Shown: positions 1 through 5,675 of the stretch, in pieces | How positions within the stretch are numbered: position 1 is the first letter of the stretch | How the letters are laid out: every line of letters begins with the position of its first letter | Source: Clostridiales bacterium | GTDB taxonomy: Bacteria > Bacillota > Clostridia > Tissierellales > Sedimentibacteraceae | Reading direction: 5' to 3' | Assembly (NCBI GenBank): GCA_003487955.1 | Contig: DNNJ01000337.1 | Span: 1-5,675, forward strand | DNA length: 5,675 nt | Translations under genes and position numbers: made by a program | The notes under the pieces: generated by a model | Databases searched by the model: none | Told to the model about the DNA's origin: nothing | What the model saw: the letters and a program-made list of their open reading frames with translations, nothing else

Positions 1-10
1 AATCAATTTA

Positions 11-39
11 TTGCTAATTTTTAGAAATTATACTACAAT
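11..39 (+). promoter_or_regulatory. Probable sigma-A-type promoter of the SLH protein gene
   Basis: A -35 box TTGCTA (11-16) and a -10 box TACAAT (34-39) are separated by 17 bases, the preferred spacing for the housekeeping sigma factor. They match the consensus at 4 of 6 and 5 of 6 positions. Transcription would start near 46, giving a leader of about 40 bases before the ATG at 85. No gene lies between this site and the coding sequence. The site is predicted from sequence only. Confidence 0.6.
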
Positions 40-44
40 GTAGT
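32..44. promoter_or_regulatory. Perfect dyad overlapping the -10 box, possible operator
   Basis: The 13 bases form a perfect inverted repeat, ACTACA and TGTAGT around a single central A. It covers the -10 box and reaches to about the predicted transcription start, where a bound repressor would block RNA polymerase. The TACA/TGTA half-sites recall BlaI/MecI/CopY-family operators, but those usually have two central bases rather than one, so the binding protein cannot be named. Confidence 0.35.
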
Positions 45-84
45 TGATGTTTTAATTGATATTATATAAAGTGAGGGGTAACTT

Positions 85-2136
85 ATGAGTAAAAAAGGTA
101 AAGACTGCATGCCATATACAGTTAAAAGAAGTATGGCAATAGTTCTTTCATTAATGATGATAATGTCAACATTTTTAAGCTCCGGTAATTTAATCTATGC
201 TGCTGATAATGGCTTAATGATTCTTAAAACAGCCACCCATCCTGAATCAGCCGTGGGAAAAGCTATAATATCAGGGAACAATGTGACATTTACTGTCCCA
301 TACAAATATAGCGGAGACACATTAGATCTTTCAAAGGTCACATACGAGTTGGAAACTGCTTATAAATTGGATAAAATTGATCCAAAACCTTCTTATGCAA
401 AAGTAGACGGCTCTCAGGTAACAATGAGGGTATATTATACTTATGCAGGAAAGGATACGGGAACCACTACAGGCAATGATTCTGAATTTAAGGGCTTCAC
501 CGAGTATAATGTCAATGTTAAAAGAGGCCAACCTGTTATCGAAAAAATTAAGTATCCTTCTGCATATGTAAACACAGTGGTAAGTTTTGATGCAGGTGAT
601 TTTGAAGATGTATGTTTAGACGGAACCGGGCAAAGACTAAATTATGTTACGTTTACTCTTCCTTCTTCATCAAGAGGGACTTTATATTCCAACTACGGCT
701 TAAGCAGTCAATCCAAAGTATCAGCAAGTTCCAAATACTACAGTGATGATATAGATAAAATTTCTTTTATACCATATAACAATTATTCCGGAACAGTGGT
801 TATTACTTATAAGGGTTACAATATTAAGGGAGTTTCCTATACCGGTGAAATTGAAATCGAAATAATTAAGCTTGATACTGACGCTGATGACATAATATAC
901 AAAACAGGCTCATATACGCCGAAAAATTTTGATTATGATGATTTTAATGATGAATGCTACGATGTTACAAGGGAAGATTTGGATTATGTCAGATTCTCAA
1001 TACCTTCATCAACTTATGGCACTTTGTATTACAAATATGATACAAAAAATCAGTCCAAGGTTTCTTCAACTACAAAGTATTATGAAGATGATTTGGATGA
1101 TATAACATTTGTTCCAGACCCGTCATATATAGGAACTGTAGTTATTACATATACAGGGTATAATGTTGACAGGGAATCATATACAGGCGCGGTTAGAATT
1201 ACGGTTACTAAGGAAGTTCCGGTTGCAGATGATATTAAAATTTCAACAAAAGAAGACACAGCAATTAAATTTGATGATGAAGATTTCAATGATGCATGCG
1301 AGGATGCAACAGGTGAAGAATTGGATTACGTTACATTTACTCTGCCTTCAACAAAATACGGAAAACTTTATTATAATTACACATCCTCCACAAGGTATGA
1401 CTCAGATGTGACGGCAAGCAGAAAATATTACTATGATGATACTCCTTCTATATACAGAATTACATTTGTACCTTACAGAGATTACTACGGAACAGTTACC
1501 ATAAAATATACGGGATACAATGTAGATGGAGTTTCATTTACTGGTTCGGTTAAAATTGAAGTTGTATCCATGCCTGAAACAGAGGGCTCTTTGTACTTCA
1601 AGGATGTGACAAAGGATTATTCATGGGCAGCATCTTATATCGATTATTTGTTTGAAGAGGATGTAGTTAACGGCACCGGTAACAACAATTACAGTCCGGA
1701 ACAAAATGTTACCCGCGGAGATTTCATGCTTATGTTGTACAGAGCTTTGGACCTAACAGCAACCGACAGGGGCAATTTCAGTGATGTACCTAAGGACAGC
1801 TACTACTATAAGGCAATTGCCATTGCCAAATCACTTGGTATTGCAAAGGGCGACGGAGATAAATTCAGGCCGGCTGCAGGAATAACCAGAGAGGACGCCA
1901 TGACTCTTGTTGACAGAGCATTGATAATTGAAGGTAAGAAACTATCCGCAGGTAAAGCAAGTGATTTAAATGCTTTTAGAGACAGGAATTCAGTGTCCGA
2001 TTATGCAGTTACCTCAGTAGCAACCTTGGTAAAAGCAGGCATAATTCAAGGAAACAACTCATATTTGAATCCAAAGTCGATGATTTCCAGAGCTGAAATG
2101 GCAGTAATACTTTACAAGGTTCTTCAGCTTGATTAA
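85..2136 (+). CDS. Secreted S-layer homology (SLH) domain protein with three 114-residue repeats
   Basis: This is a predicted exported cell-surface protein of 683 residues. Residues 1-40 look like a signal peptide: a basic start (KK, K14 R15), a hydrophobic core at about 17-31, and a likely cut after A39 or A40 (IYA-AD). Residues 41-149 are a Thr/Val/Tyr-rich, probably beta-stranded region. Residues 150-491 are three tandem repeats with an exact 114-residue period. Three SLH motifs follow at about 503-557, 564-620 and 629-683, each with the signature turn (TRGD, TRED, SRAE). SLH triplets are known to bind secondary cell-wall polymer, so the protein should sit on the wall with its repeats outward. 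The start at 85 is supported by AGGGG at 74-78, six bases upstream. It appears to be transcribed alone, with its own promoter and terminator. I see no catalytic motif, so a structural or adhesive role is inferred. Confidence 0.93.
   Translation: MSKKGKDCMPYTVKRSMAIVLSLMMIMSTFLSSGNLIYAADNGLMILKTATHPESAVGKAIISGNNVTFTVPYKYSGDTLDLSKVTYELETAYKLDKIDPKPSYAKVDGSQVTMRVYYTYAGKDTGTTTGNDSEFKGFTEYNVNVKRGQPVIEKIKYPSAYVNTVVSFDAGDFEDVCLDGTGQRLNYVTFTLPSSSRGTLYSNYGLSSQSKVSASSKYYSDDIDKISFIPYNNYSGTVVITYKGYNIKGVSYTGEIEIEIIKLDTDADDIIYKTGSYTPKNFDYDDFNDECYDVTREDLDYVRFSIPSSTYGTLYYKYDTKNQSKVSSTTKYYEDDLDDITFVPDPSYIGTVVITYTGYNVDRESYTGAVRITVTKEVPVADDIKISTKEDTAIKFDDEDFNDACEDATGEELDYVTFTLPSTKYGKLYYNYTSSTRYDSDVTASRKYYYDDTPSIYRITFVPYRDYYGTVTIKYTGYNVDGVSFTGSVKIEVVSMPETEGSLYFKDVTKDYSWAASYIDYLFEEDVVNGTGNNNYSPEQNVTRGDFMLMLYRALDLTATDRGNFSDVPKDSYYYKAIAIAKSLGIAKGDGDKFRPAAGITREDAMTLVDRALIIEGKKLSAGKASDLNAFRDRNSVSDYAVTSVATLVKAGIIQGNNSYLNPKSMISRAEMAVILYKVLQLD
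532..1557 (+). repeat. Three tandem 342-bp coding repeats (114 residues each)
   Basis: The units are residues 150-263, 264-377 and 378-491, with no gap between them. Shared landmarks in order are: a DF(E/N)D element followed by a single Cys (C177, C291, C405, exactly 114 apart); (L/D)(N/D)YV(T/R)F(T/S)(L/I)PS; G(T/K)LY; KYY and DD; FVP or FIP; and GT(V)xIxYxGYNxxxxS(Y/F)TG. The similarity is clear in protein, but the DNA has diverged, so the duplications are old rather than recent. Repeats of this pattern, ending in strongly beta-strand-like sequence, occur in other clostridial SLH proteins. I recognise the pattern but cannot assign a family accession. Confidence 0.85.
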
Positions 2137-2141
2137 CAAAT

Positions 2142-2187
2142 AAAAAAACGGCTGTTTCTCCCATAAGGAGAAACAGTCTCTTTTTTT
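2142..2187. terminator. Bidirectional intrinsic terminator between convergent genes
   Basis: CTGTTTCTCC (2152-2161) pairs perfectly with GGAGAAACAG (2167-2176) around a 5-base loop. A G-U and a G-C pair extend the stem outward. On the + strand seven T follow (2181-2187), ending the SLH gene whose stop is at 2134-2136. On the - strand the run of A at 2142-2148 becomes seven U, ending the cupin gene whose stop is at 2198-2200. One hairpin thus serves both genes. Confidence 0.9.
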
Positions 2188-2197
2188 ATGGAAAAGC

Positions 2198-2842
2198 TTA
2201 GTGACCATGTTCAGCTTCTGCTTCAGCTTTTGTTTTATGAACGGTTCCGTGAGGGTGCTGCGGCGGTGCATAAATCGAATACAATTTTAAAGGTGTATTG
2301 CCTGTATTAGTCAAGTTGTGCCATTTACCGGCGGGTATTATAAATATCATATCATCATAAACCAACTCTTCAAAATTAAACATGTCTTCTGTATCACCCA
2401 TTTGTACAAGACCCCGACCTTCTTCAATTCGTATGAATTGGTCGTTATCAGGATGCATTTCTATACCGATATCTTCTCCAACCCCCAAGCTCATTAAAGT
2501 AAGCTGCATATGATCACCTGTCCACAAAGCTGTTCTGTAATTATCATTTTGCATTGTTGCTTCTTCAATATTAATTACAAACGGATTGGGACCGTAATCC
2601 CTAAGCTCCACAAAACCGCTTTCTCTCGGATATTGCAATGCCCAGGAATTATTAACGGGTTCTTGATTATAAGGATAGTTTGGATAGAACGGATGGCCGG
2701 GATAGTTGTTCATATCAGGGCTCCTCATCGGAGTATTATAAAAGTATGGGTTTCTATACATTCTTTGGCGATCATAAATCCAGTCTTGCTGCCTGTACCA
2801 GGGTGACATACTTGGGCATGGATAGCTATAATAATTGCACAT
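2198..2842 (-). CDS. Cupin-domain protein with Tyr/Pro-rich coat-like N-terminal tail
   Basis: The product has 214 residues in two parts. Residues 1-60 are low complexity, with 12 Tyr, 10 Pro, several Asn and Met, and Cys at 2 and 9. This resembles spore-coat proteins. Residues about 75-205 form a single cupin barrel. Motif 1 runs from G122 to G142 and offers E128, H130, Q135 and E140/E141 as possible metal ligands. Motif 2 is D164-N176, with PAGKWHN containing the expected H175. A conserved-looking YAPPQHPHGT segment (191-200) and an acidic, His-ending tail close the protein. The cupin part resembles small clostridial cupins often labelled mannose-6-phosphate isomerase-like; the reaction is unknown, and the single domain argues against a bicupin oxalate decarboxylase. 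AAAGGAA (2851-2857) is the ribosome site. The gene stands alone between a putative sigma-K-type promoter and a terminator. Location in the spore coat is inference. Confidence 0.92.
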   Translation of the reverse strand: MCNYYSYPCPSMSPWYRQQDWIYDRQRMYRNPYFYNTPMRSPDMNNYPGHPFYPNYPYNQEPVNNSWALQYPRESGFVELRDYGPNPFVINIEEATMQNDNYRTALWTGDHMQLTLMSLGVGEDIGIEMHPDNDQFIRIEEGRGLVQMGDTEDMFNFEELVYDDMIFIIPAGKWHNLTNTGNTPLKLYSIYAPPQHPHGTVHKTKAEAEAEHGH

Positions 2843-2873
2843 ATTTCAAATTCCTTTCTGTGATTGTTAATAT

Positions 2874-2901
2874 TATAATATGAGTACAATTAAACTAATG
2901 T
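2874..2901 (-). promoter_or_regulatory. Candidate sigma-K-type sporulation promoter of the cupin gene
   Basis: Read on the - strand, AC (2900-2901) is followed after 17 bases by CATATTATA (2874-2882). This fits the published Bacillus sigma-K pattern AC-N16/17-CATANNNTA. The leader would be about 25 bases. A housekeeping TATAAT also lies within this stretch, but no TTGACA-like box stands 17 bases before it. The consensus is short and the region AT-rich, so a chance match is possible; the coat-like product makes the sporulation reading more attractive. Confidence 0.45.
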
Positions 2902-2930
2902 GATAGATTATTATTACAAAGAAGAATGTA

Positions 2931-2963
2931 TGAGATTCTTCGGGCTAAAGCCTTCAGAATAAC
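2931..2963. repeat. Imperfect palindrome resembling a dispersed intergenic repeat
   Basis: The core (2935-2960) pairs ATTCT with AGAAT on the outside and GGGC with GCCT around a TAAA loop on the inside, leaving a small internal mismatch. On the - strand it reads GTTATTCTGA, a variable hairpin, then CGAAGAATCTC. From memory this resembles a palindromic element (GTCATTCTGA...CGAAGAATCTC) scattered between genes in many Clostridia and other bacteria. There is no T run after it on either strand, so it is not a standard terminator. The match to the dispersed family is recalled, not searched. Confidence 0.5.
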
Positions 2964-2993
2964 AATTAAAAAGGTTTATTCATAGCAATGGAT

Positions 2994-3021
2994 AAAAAAA
3001 GGTTCTTGTTACCAAGAACCT
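2994..3021 (-). terminator. Intrinsic terminator overlapping the end of the DUF2680-like gene
   Basis: On the - strand AGGTTCTTG (3021-3013) and CAAGAACCT (3008-3000) form a perfect 9-bp stem with a GTAA loop. Counting the A at 3000, which also closes the stem, seven U follow (3000-2994). The first arm codes for the last residues (RGSW) and the stop codon TAA occupies loop bases 3011-3009. Confidence 0.85.
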
Positions 3022-3485
3022 CTGCCGCATCTGCCTGCGCCAAAACCTATACCTCTGCCGCCGTTTCTAAAACCACCGCCGTTACCAAACTGATTTCTCA
3101 TCATGCCAAAACCTCTTCCCTTTCCGTAACCGCCGCCTGCTCCAAGGCAGTTTTCCCGTATTATTTCGAAGTTTTCAAGTATCTCATCAGCTTCTTCCTG
3201 GGTAAGAGTTCCATCTTTAACTCTTTCCTCCATAAAAGCCTTTCTGTTTTCAAACATTTCATCTTTGAATTTCTCCCAAGTTTCTTCGCTCTCGTCATAG
3301 GCAATTTGGCCATATGTTTTGCCTGACTCATATCTTATCTCAGCAACTTCTTCAGCGCCTTTACCGGTTAAGTCCGCTACTATTTCTGCAGGTGTCCTTA
3401 CTGTAAATGCATAAGCAGTGATTGATGCAGCTAATACCATTATTAGTACTAAGCTGACTATTAAAATTTTGTTTAATTTTTTCAT
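3009..3485 (-). CDS. Small secreted DUF2680-like protein with Gly-rich C-terminal tail
   Basis: This 158-residue product starts with a typical signal peptide: KK at 2-3, a hydrophobic core at 7-22 and a likely cut after A26 (AYA-FT). Residues 27-65 contain TPAEIVADLTGK and a YESGKTYGQIA element. Residues about 67-112 are charged and helical and include MEERVKDGTLTQEEADEILE, which matches the core I know from DUF2680-type secreted proteins such as Bacillus YckD; the function of that family is unknown. Residues 115-158 hold 20 Gly in 44, plus Arg, Phe, Asn, two Met (128-129) and one Cys (153), and would be unstructured and basic. AGGAGGT (3491-3497) lies five bases before the ATG, a very strong ribosome site. 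The gene is divergent from the response regulator across 162 bp and is a likely target of that system, by position only. Confidence 0.88.
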   Translation of the reverse strand: MKKLNKILIVSLVLIMVLAASITAYAFTVRTPAEIVADLTGKGAEEVAEIRYESGKTYGQIAYDESEETWEKFKDEMFENRKAFMEERVKDGTLTQEEADEILENFEIIRENCLGAGGGYGKGRGFGMMRNQFGNGGGFRNGGRGIGFGAGRCGRGSW

Positions 3486-3509
3486 TTTAGACCTCCTTTT
3501 TATTTTCTA

Positions 3510-3537
3510 TATTTAATATAACCAATCTTTGTGTCAA
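3510..3537 (-). promoter_or_regulatory. Weak candidate promoter of the DUF2680-like gene
   Basis: On the - strand there is a perfect TTGACA (3537-3532). Sixteen bases later stands TAAATA (3515-3510), a poor -10 box; TATAGA (3511-3506) is a better match but lies 20 bases away. A perfect -35 with a poor or badly spaced -10 is what one sees at some activator-dependent promoters, but AT-richness makes this uncertain. Confidence 0.35.
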
Positions 3538-3591
3538 ATTTATGTTTTAATTATAAAAAAAATATGAATTTATTTTTGATAAAAACAAAAA

Positions 3592-3622
3592 TTGCCACAA
3601 TATAGATTTAATATGTTATAAT
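3592..3622 (+). promoter_or_regulatory. Extended -10 promoter of the two-component operon
   Basis: A perfect TATAAT (3617-3622) is preceded by TG one base upstream (3614-3615), the extended -10 arrangement that tolerates a weak or poorly spaced -35. TTGCCA (3592-3597) is the nearest -35-like box, 19 bases away. The start would fall near 3629. The leader is then about 19 bases and contains the ribosome site GGGGTGG (3637-3643). Confidence 0.55.
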
Positions 3623-3647
3623 TACAAAAAACATATGGGGTGGACAT

Positions 3648-4337
3648 ATGGCGATAATGTTAATTGCAGACGACAACAGGCAGATAACATCTATATTGGA
3701 GGAATATGCAAAAAAGGAAGGCTATAATGTAAAAATAGCTTACAACGGAAGGCAGGCTTTGGAAGCATTTAATACATACAAGCCGGATATTGTTTTGCTT
3801 GACGTTATGATGCCCATAATGGACGGATTTGAAGTATGCCGTGAAATAAGAAAAATTTCAAATGCTCCCGTTATTATGATTACAGCAAGGGGAGAGGATT
3901 TTGAGAGAATTATGGGGCTCGATATTGGTGCGGATGATTATATCGTTAAACCATTTTCTCCCGGCGAAGTAATGGCAAGGGTGAGAGCTGTCATGAGAAG
4001 GATAGGAGCCGACAATGTAAGCAGTCAATTATTCATATATGATAATTTAAGAATAAATATGGAAGATTACATGGTTACAATTGACAACAGCAATGTTTCC
4101 TTAACAAAAAAGGAAATAGAGATTCTATGGACCTTGGCTGTGAATAAGAACAAGGTTTTTACAAGAGACAATCTTTTAAACAGTCTGTGGGGATATGATT
4201 ATTACGGAGACAGCCGGACTGTTGATTCTCATATTAAAAGACTCCGCTCCAAAATTGATAATTTCAACCATGAGAATTGGGAAATTAAAACAATATGGGG
4301 AGTAGGTTACAAGTTTGAGGTATATGATGAAGAATAA
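3648..4337 (+). CDS. OmpR/PhoB-family response regulator
   Basis: The product is a 229-residue DNA-binding regulator of standard length. Receiver domain, residues 1-118: acidic pair D8-D9, phosphoacceptor D52 in LLDVMMP, T79 and K101 in VKPF, so every catalytic position is present. Winged-helix domain, about 128-227: includes LTKKEIEIL, FTRDNLLNSLWG, the RTVDSHIKRLRSKI recognition helix, and WGVGYKF at the wing. It should be phosphorylated by the kinase encoded just downstream and then bind direct repeats near target promoters. The start is fixed by GGGGTGG four bases before the ATG. An earlier ATG at 3635 is in another frame and gives only a short peptide. The 3' end overlaps the kinase gene, which indicates translational coupling. 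The signal and regulon cannot be read from the sequence; the adjacent divergent gene and the operon's own promoter are the likeliest targets. Confidence 0.96.
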   Translation: MAIMLIADDNRQITSILEEYAKKEGYNVKIAYNGRQALEAFNTYKPDIVLLDVMMPIMDGFEVCREIRKISNAPVIMITARGEDFERIMGLDIGADDYIVKPFSPGEVMARVRAVMRRIGADNVSSQLFIYDNLRINMEDYMVTIDNSNVSLTKKEIEILWTLAVNKNKVFTRDNLLNSLWGYDYYGDSRTVDSHIKRLRSKIDNFNHENWEIKTIWGVGYKFEVYDEE

Positions 4338-5675
4338 AATTACCATAAAGCTGATTGTATATTTTTCTGCGGCATTAATAGTTTTTTCGATAATTATAGG
4401 CGATATATTCATGGTTCTGTTTAAAAACAATGCTGTTGAAATCCATAAAAAAGACCTTGAAAGCCGTGCCATAACAATTGCAGACACAATTTCAGAATTA
4501 ATGGACGGCACAAGTTTATACTTTGGACAGGGCATGGGAAGGCACAGCGGCATGATGGGCATGCAAGGCGGCTTGGGTTTATATATACGTAATTTAGATG
4601 ATATTGCCATGGCAGATGCATGGATTGTCGATGAAGAATTGAATCTTTTAATAACAGGAAGCATGTCCCACATGCAATACAATTATGCCGACTTGCCGCA
4701 GGATGCGGATATTGTTGTTAAAAACGTATTTAAAGGTGAAACAACTTTCAGTGAAGGCTTCAGCAGGCTTTTAGAATCACCTGCATTGACTGTGGGCACC
4801 CCTATTACCTCCAACGGTGAAATTACGGGAGCGCTTTTAATACATTCGCCCGTTAAAGGTATGAATGATGCAATTAATGAAGGCTTCAGGATTTTATTGT
4901 TCAGCATTCTTACTGCCTTGATTTTATCTGTATTTTTATCAGTTGCATTAGCTTTAACATTTACCAGACCGCTGGAAAAGATGAAAAACATTGCGGCTTT
5001 TCTTGCTGTCGGAAATTACAGCGTAAAAACGGGTATTAAACAAAACGACGAAATCGGTGAGTTAGCAGCAACAATGGACATACTGAGCCAAAGACTCAGT
5101 GAAGCGGATGAAGAAAGAAATAGAGTTCAAAAACAAAGGCAGGATTTCATAACAAATATTTCTCATGAATTAAGAACACCCGTAACAGTTATCAGAGGCT
5201 CTCTTGAAGCACTTTCAGACGGAGTAGTAAACGAACCTGAGCAGGTTAAGGAATATCATAAACAGATGCTGAATGAGAGCAAAAGTTTAGAAAGACTTGT
5301 AAATGACCTTTTAGAATTGTCAAGACTGCAAAATACGGATTTTAGAATAGAAATGCAAGAGCTGAATATCTGTGATGTATTAAAGGATTCTGTCAGAAGC
5401 GCTTCTAACTTGGCGAGGCAGAAAAACATAAATATTGAATTCAGTTTGGACAGAGATGTATTTTTAACCAAGGGAGACTATGGACGTCTTCGTCAAATGT
5501 TTTTGACAGTCATAGATAATGCAATTAAATTTTCCTATTATAACAAAAGTATTTATATTACTTTAAAAGATAATCATATAATTATTAAAGATGAAGGTAT
5601 AGGAATATCAAAAGAAGACTTTCCAAATATATTTGACAGATACTACAGTGTGAAATCCGATGAAAACAAAACAGG
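4327..5675 (+). CDS. Sensor histidine kinase, partial (3' end beyond window)
   Basis: 449 codons are present and no stop occurs before the window edge. The first 11 bases overlap the regulator gene. GAGG (4317-4320) is six bases from the ATG at 4327; a second ATG at 4324 would add one Met. Order of parts: membrane segment 1 at about 9-31; an external domain at about 32-188 with a Cache/PAS-like ending (VGTPITSNGEITGALLIHSPV region); membrane segment 2 at about 189-212; HAMP from about 213 (TRPL) to 265; HisKA with the phosphoacceptor H280 in SHELRTP, where HELRT is also the phosphatase motif; and the start of HATPase_c with the N box (D397 N398, DNAIKFS), the G1 box DEGIGI (from D422) and the F-box-like IFDRYYS. 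The G2 box and end are missing only because the window stops. The external domain carries the Gly/Met/His-rich stretch FGQGMGRHSGMMGMQGG (66-82) and a second cluster MSHMQ (113-117). It should phosphorylate the regulator upstream; the ligand is unknown. Confidence 0.95.
   Translation, partial: MKNKITIKLIVYFSAALIVFSIIIGDIFMVLFKNNAVEIHKKDLESRAITIADTISELMDGTSLYFGQGMGRHSGMMGMQGGLGLYIRNLDDIAMADAWIVDEELNLLITGSMSHMQYNYADLPQDADIVVKNVFKGETTFSEGFSRLLESPALTVGTPITSNGEITGALLIHSPVKGMNDAINEGFRILLFSILTALILSVFLSVALALTFTRPLEKMKNIAAFLAVGNYSVKTGIKQNDEIGELAATMDILSQRLSEADEERNRVQKQRQDFITNISHELRTPVTVIRGSLEALSDGVVNEPEQVKEYHKQMLNESKSLERLVNDLLELSRLQNTDFRIEMQELNICDVLKDSVRSASNLARQKNINIEFSLDRDVFLTKGDYGRLRQMFLTVIDNAIKFSYYNKSIYITLKDNHIIIKDEGIGISKEDFPNIFDRYYSVKSDENKT

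Noticed and set aside
1163..1411. An 82-codon + strand frame inside the SLH gene, and similar short antisense frames at 331-531 and 1080-1289.
   Set aside because: The main frame shows conserved repeats across this whole stretch. The alternative products are low in recognisable structure and have no convincing ribosome site.
2510..2883. Two + strand frames (2510-2806 and 2680-2883) opposite the cupin gene.
   Set aside because: The - strand reading has intact cupin motifs and a good ribosome site. The + strand frames have neither.
2988..3326. A 112-codon + strand frame with Ala/Ser/Thr-rich sequence opposite the DUF2680-like gene.
   Set aside because: Its composition is the complement of Gly/Arg-rich coding on the - strand, where a signal peptide, an AGGAGGT site and a terminator support the real gene.
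3635..3650. An upstream ATG at 3635 within a duplicated ACATATGG, considered as an alternative regulator start.
   Set aside because: It is in a different frame from the regulator and opens only a short peptide. The duplicated octamer is too short to interpret.
4176..4991. Two open frames on the - strand (4176-4682 and 4683-4991) opposite the kinase gene.
   Set aside because: They lie wholly within the regulator/kinase coding region, whose + strand products have clear HAMP, HisKA and HATPase motifs. The antisense products show no recognisable domain and are shadows.
5600..5675. Kinase lacking its G2 box and stop codon, considered as a truncated pseudogene.
   Set aside because: The frame is open to the last base of the window and all earlier motifs are intact, so the loss is due to the window edge.

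Overview
The window is AT-rich bacterial DNA with strong Shine-Dalgarno sites, an S-layer-homology (SLH) surface protein, a Tyr/Pro-rich protein resembling spore-coat proteins, and a PhoB-type two-component system. Together these point to a low-GC, probably spore-forming Bacillota of the Clostridia/Tissierellia type. This is inferred from gene content and codon use; no 16S or other phylogenetic marker is present.

Layout: (1) 1-84 is a leader with a good vegetative-type promoter and a perfect dyad over its -10 box. (2) 85-2136 (+) encodes a secreted 683-residue protein with a signal peptide, an N-terminal beta-rich region, three tandem 114-residue repeats and three C-terminal SLH motifs. (3) 2142-2187 is a bidirectional terminator shared by two convergent genes. 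(4) 2198-2842 (-) encodes a cupin with a Tyr/Pro/Asn-rich, coat-like N-terminal tail; a site matching the sigma-K consensus lies just upstream. (5) 2843-2999 is intergenic and holds an imperfect palindrome that looks like a dispersed clostridial-type repeat. (6) 3009-3485 (-) encodes a small secreted protein with a DUF2680-like core and a Gly-rich tail; its terminator hairpin contains the stop codon. (7) 3486-3647 is a divergent AT-rich promoter region. (8) 3648-4337 (+) encodes an OmpR/PhoB-type response regulator. It overlaps the start of (9), a sensor histidine kinase from 4327 to the window end, cut by the window edge within its ATPase domain.

The kinase and regulator form a translationally coupled operon. 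The secreted Gly-rich protein is divergent from them and is the obvious candidate target or partner. The kinase's external domain carries a Gly/Met/His-rich stretch that resembles the Gly-rich tail of that protein in composition. This three-gene module is the most interesting part of the window. The SLH protein and the cupin look like independent transcription units concerned with the cell surface and the spore surface respectively. No RNA genes, CRISPR arrays, transposases or attachment sites were seen.
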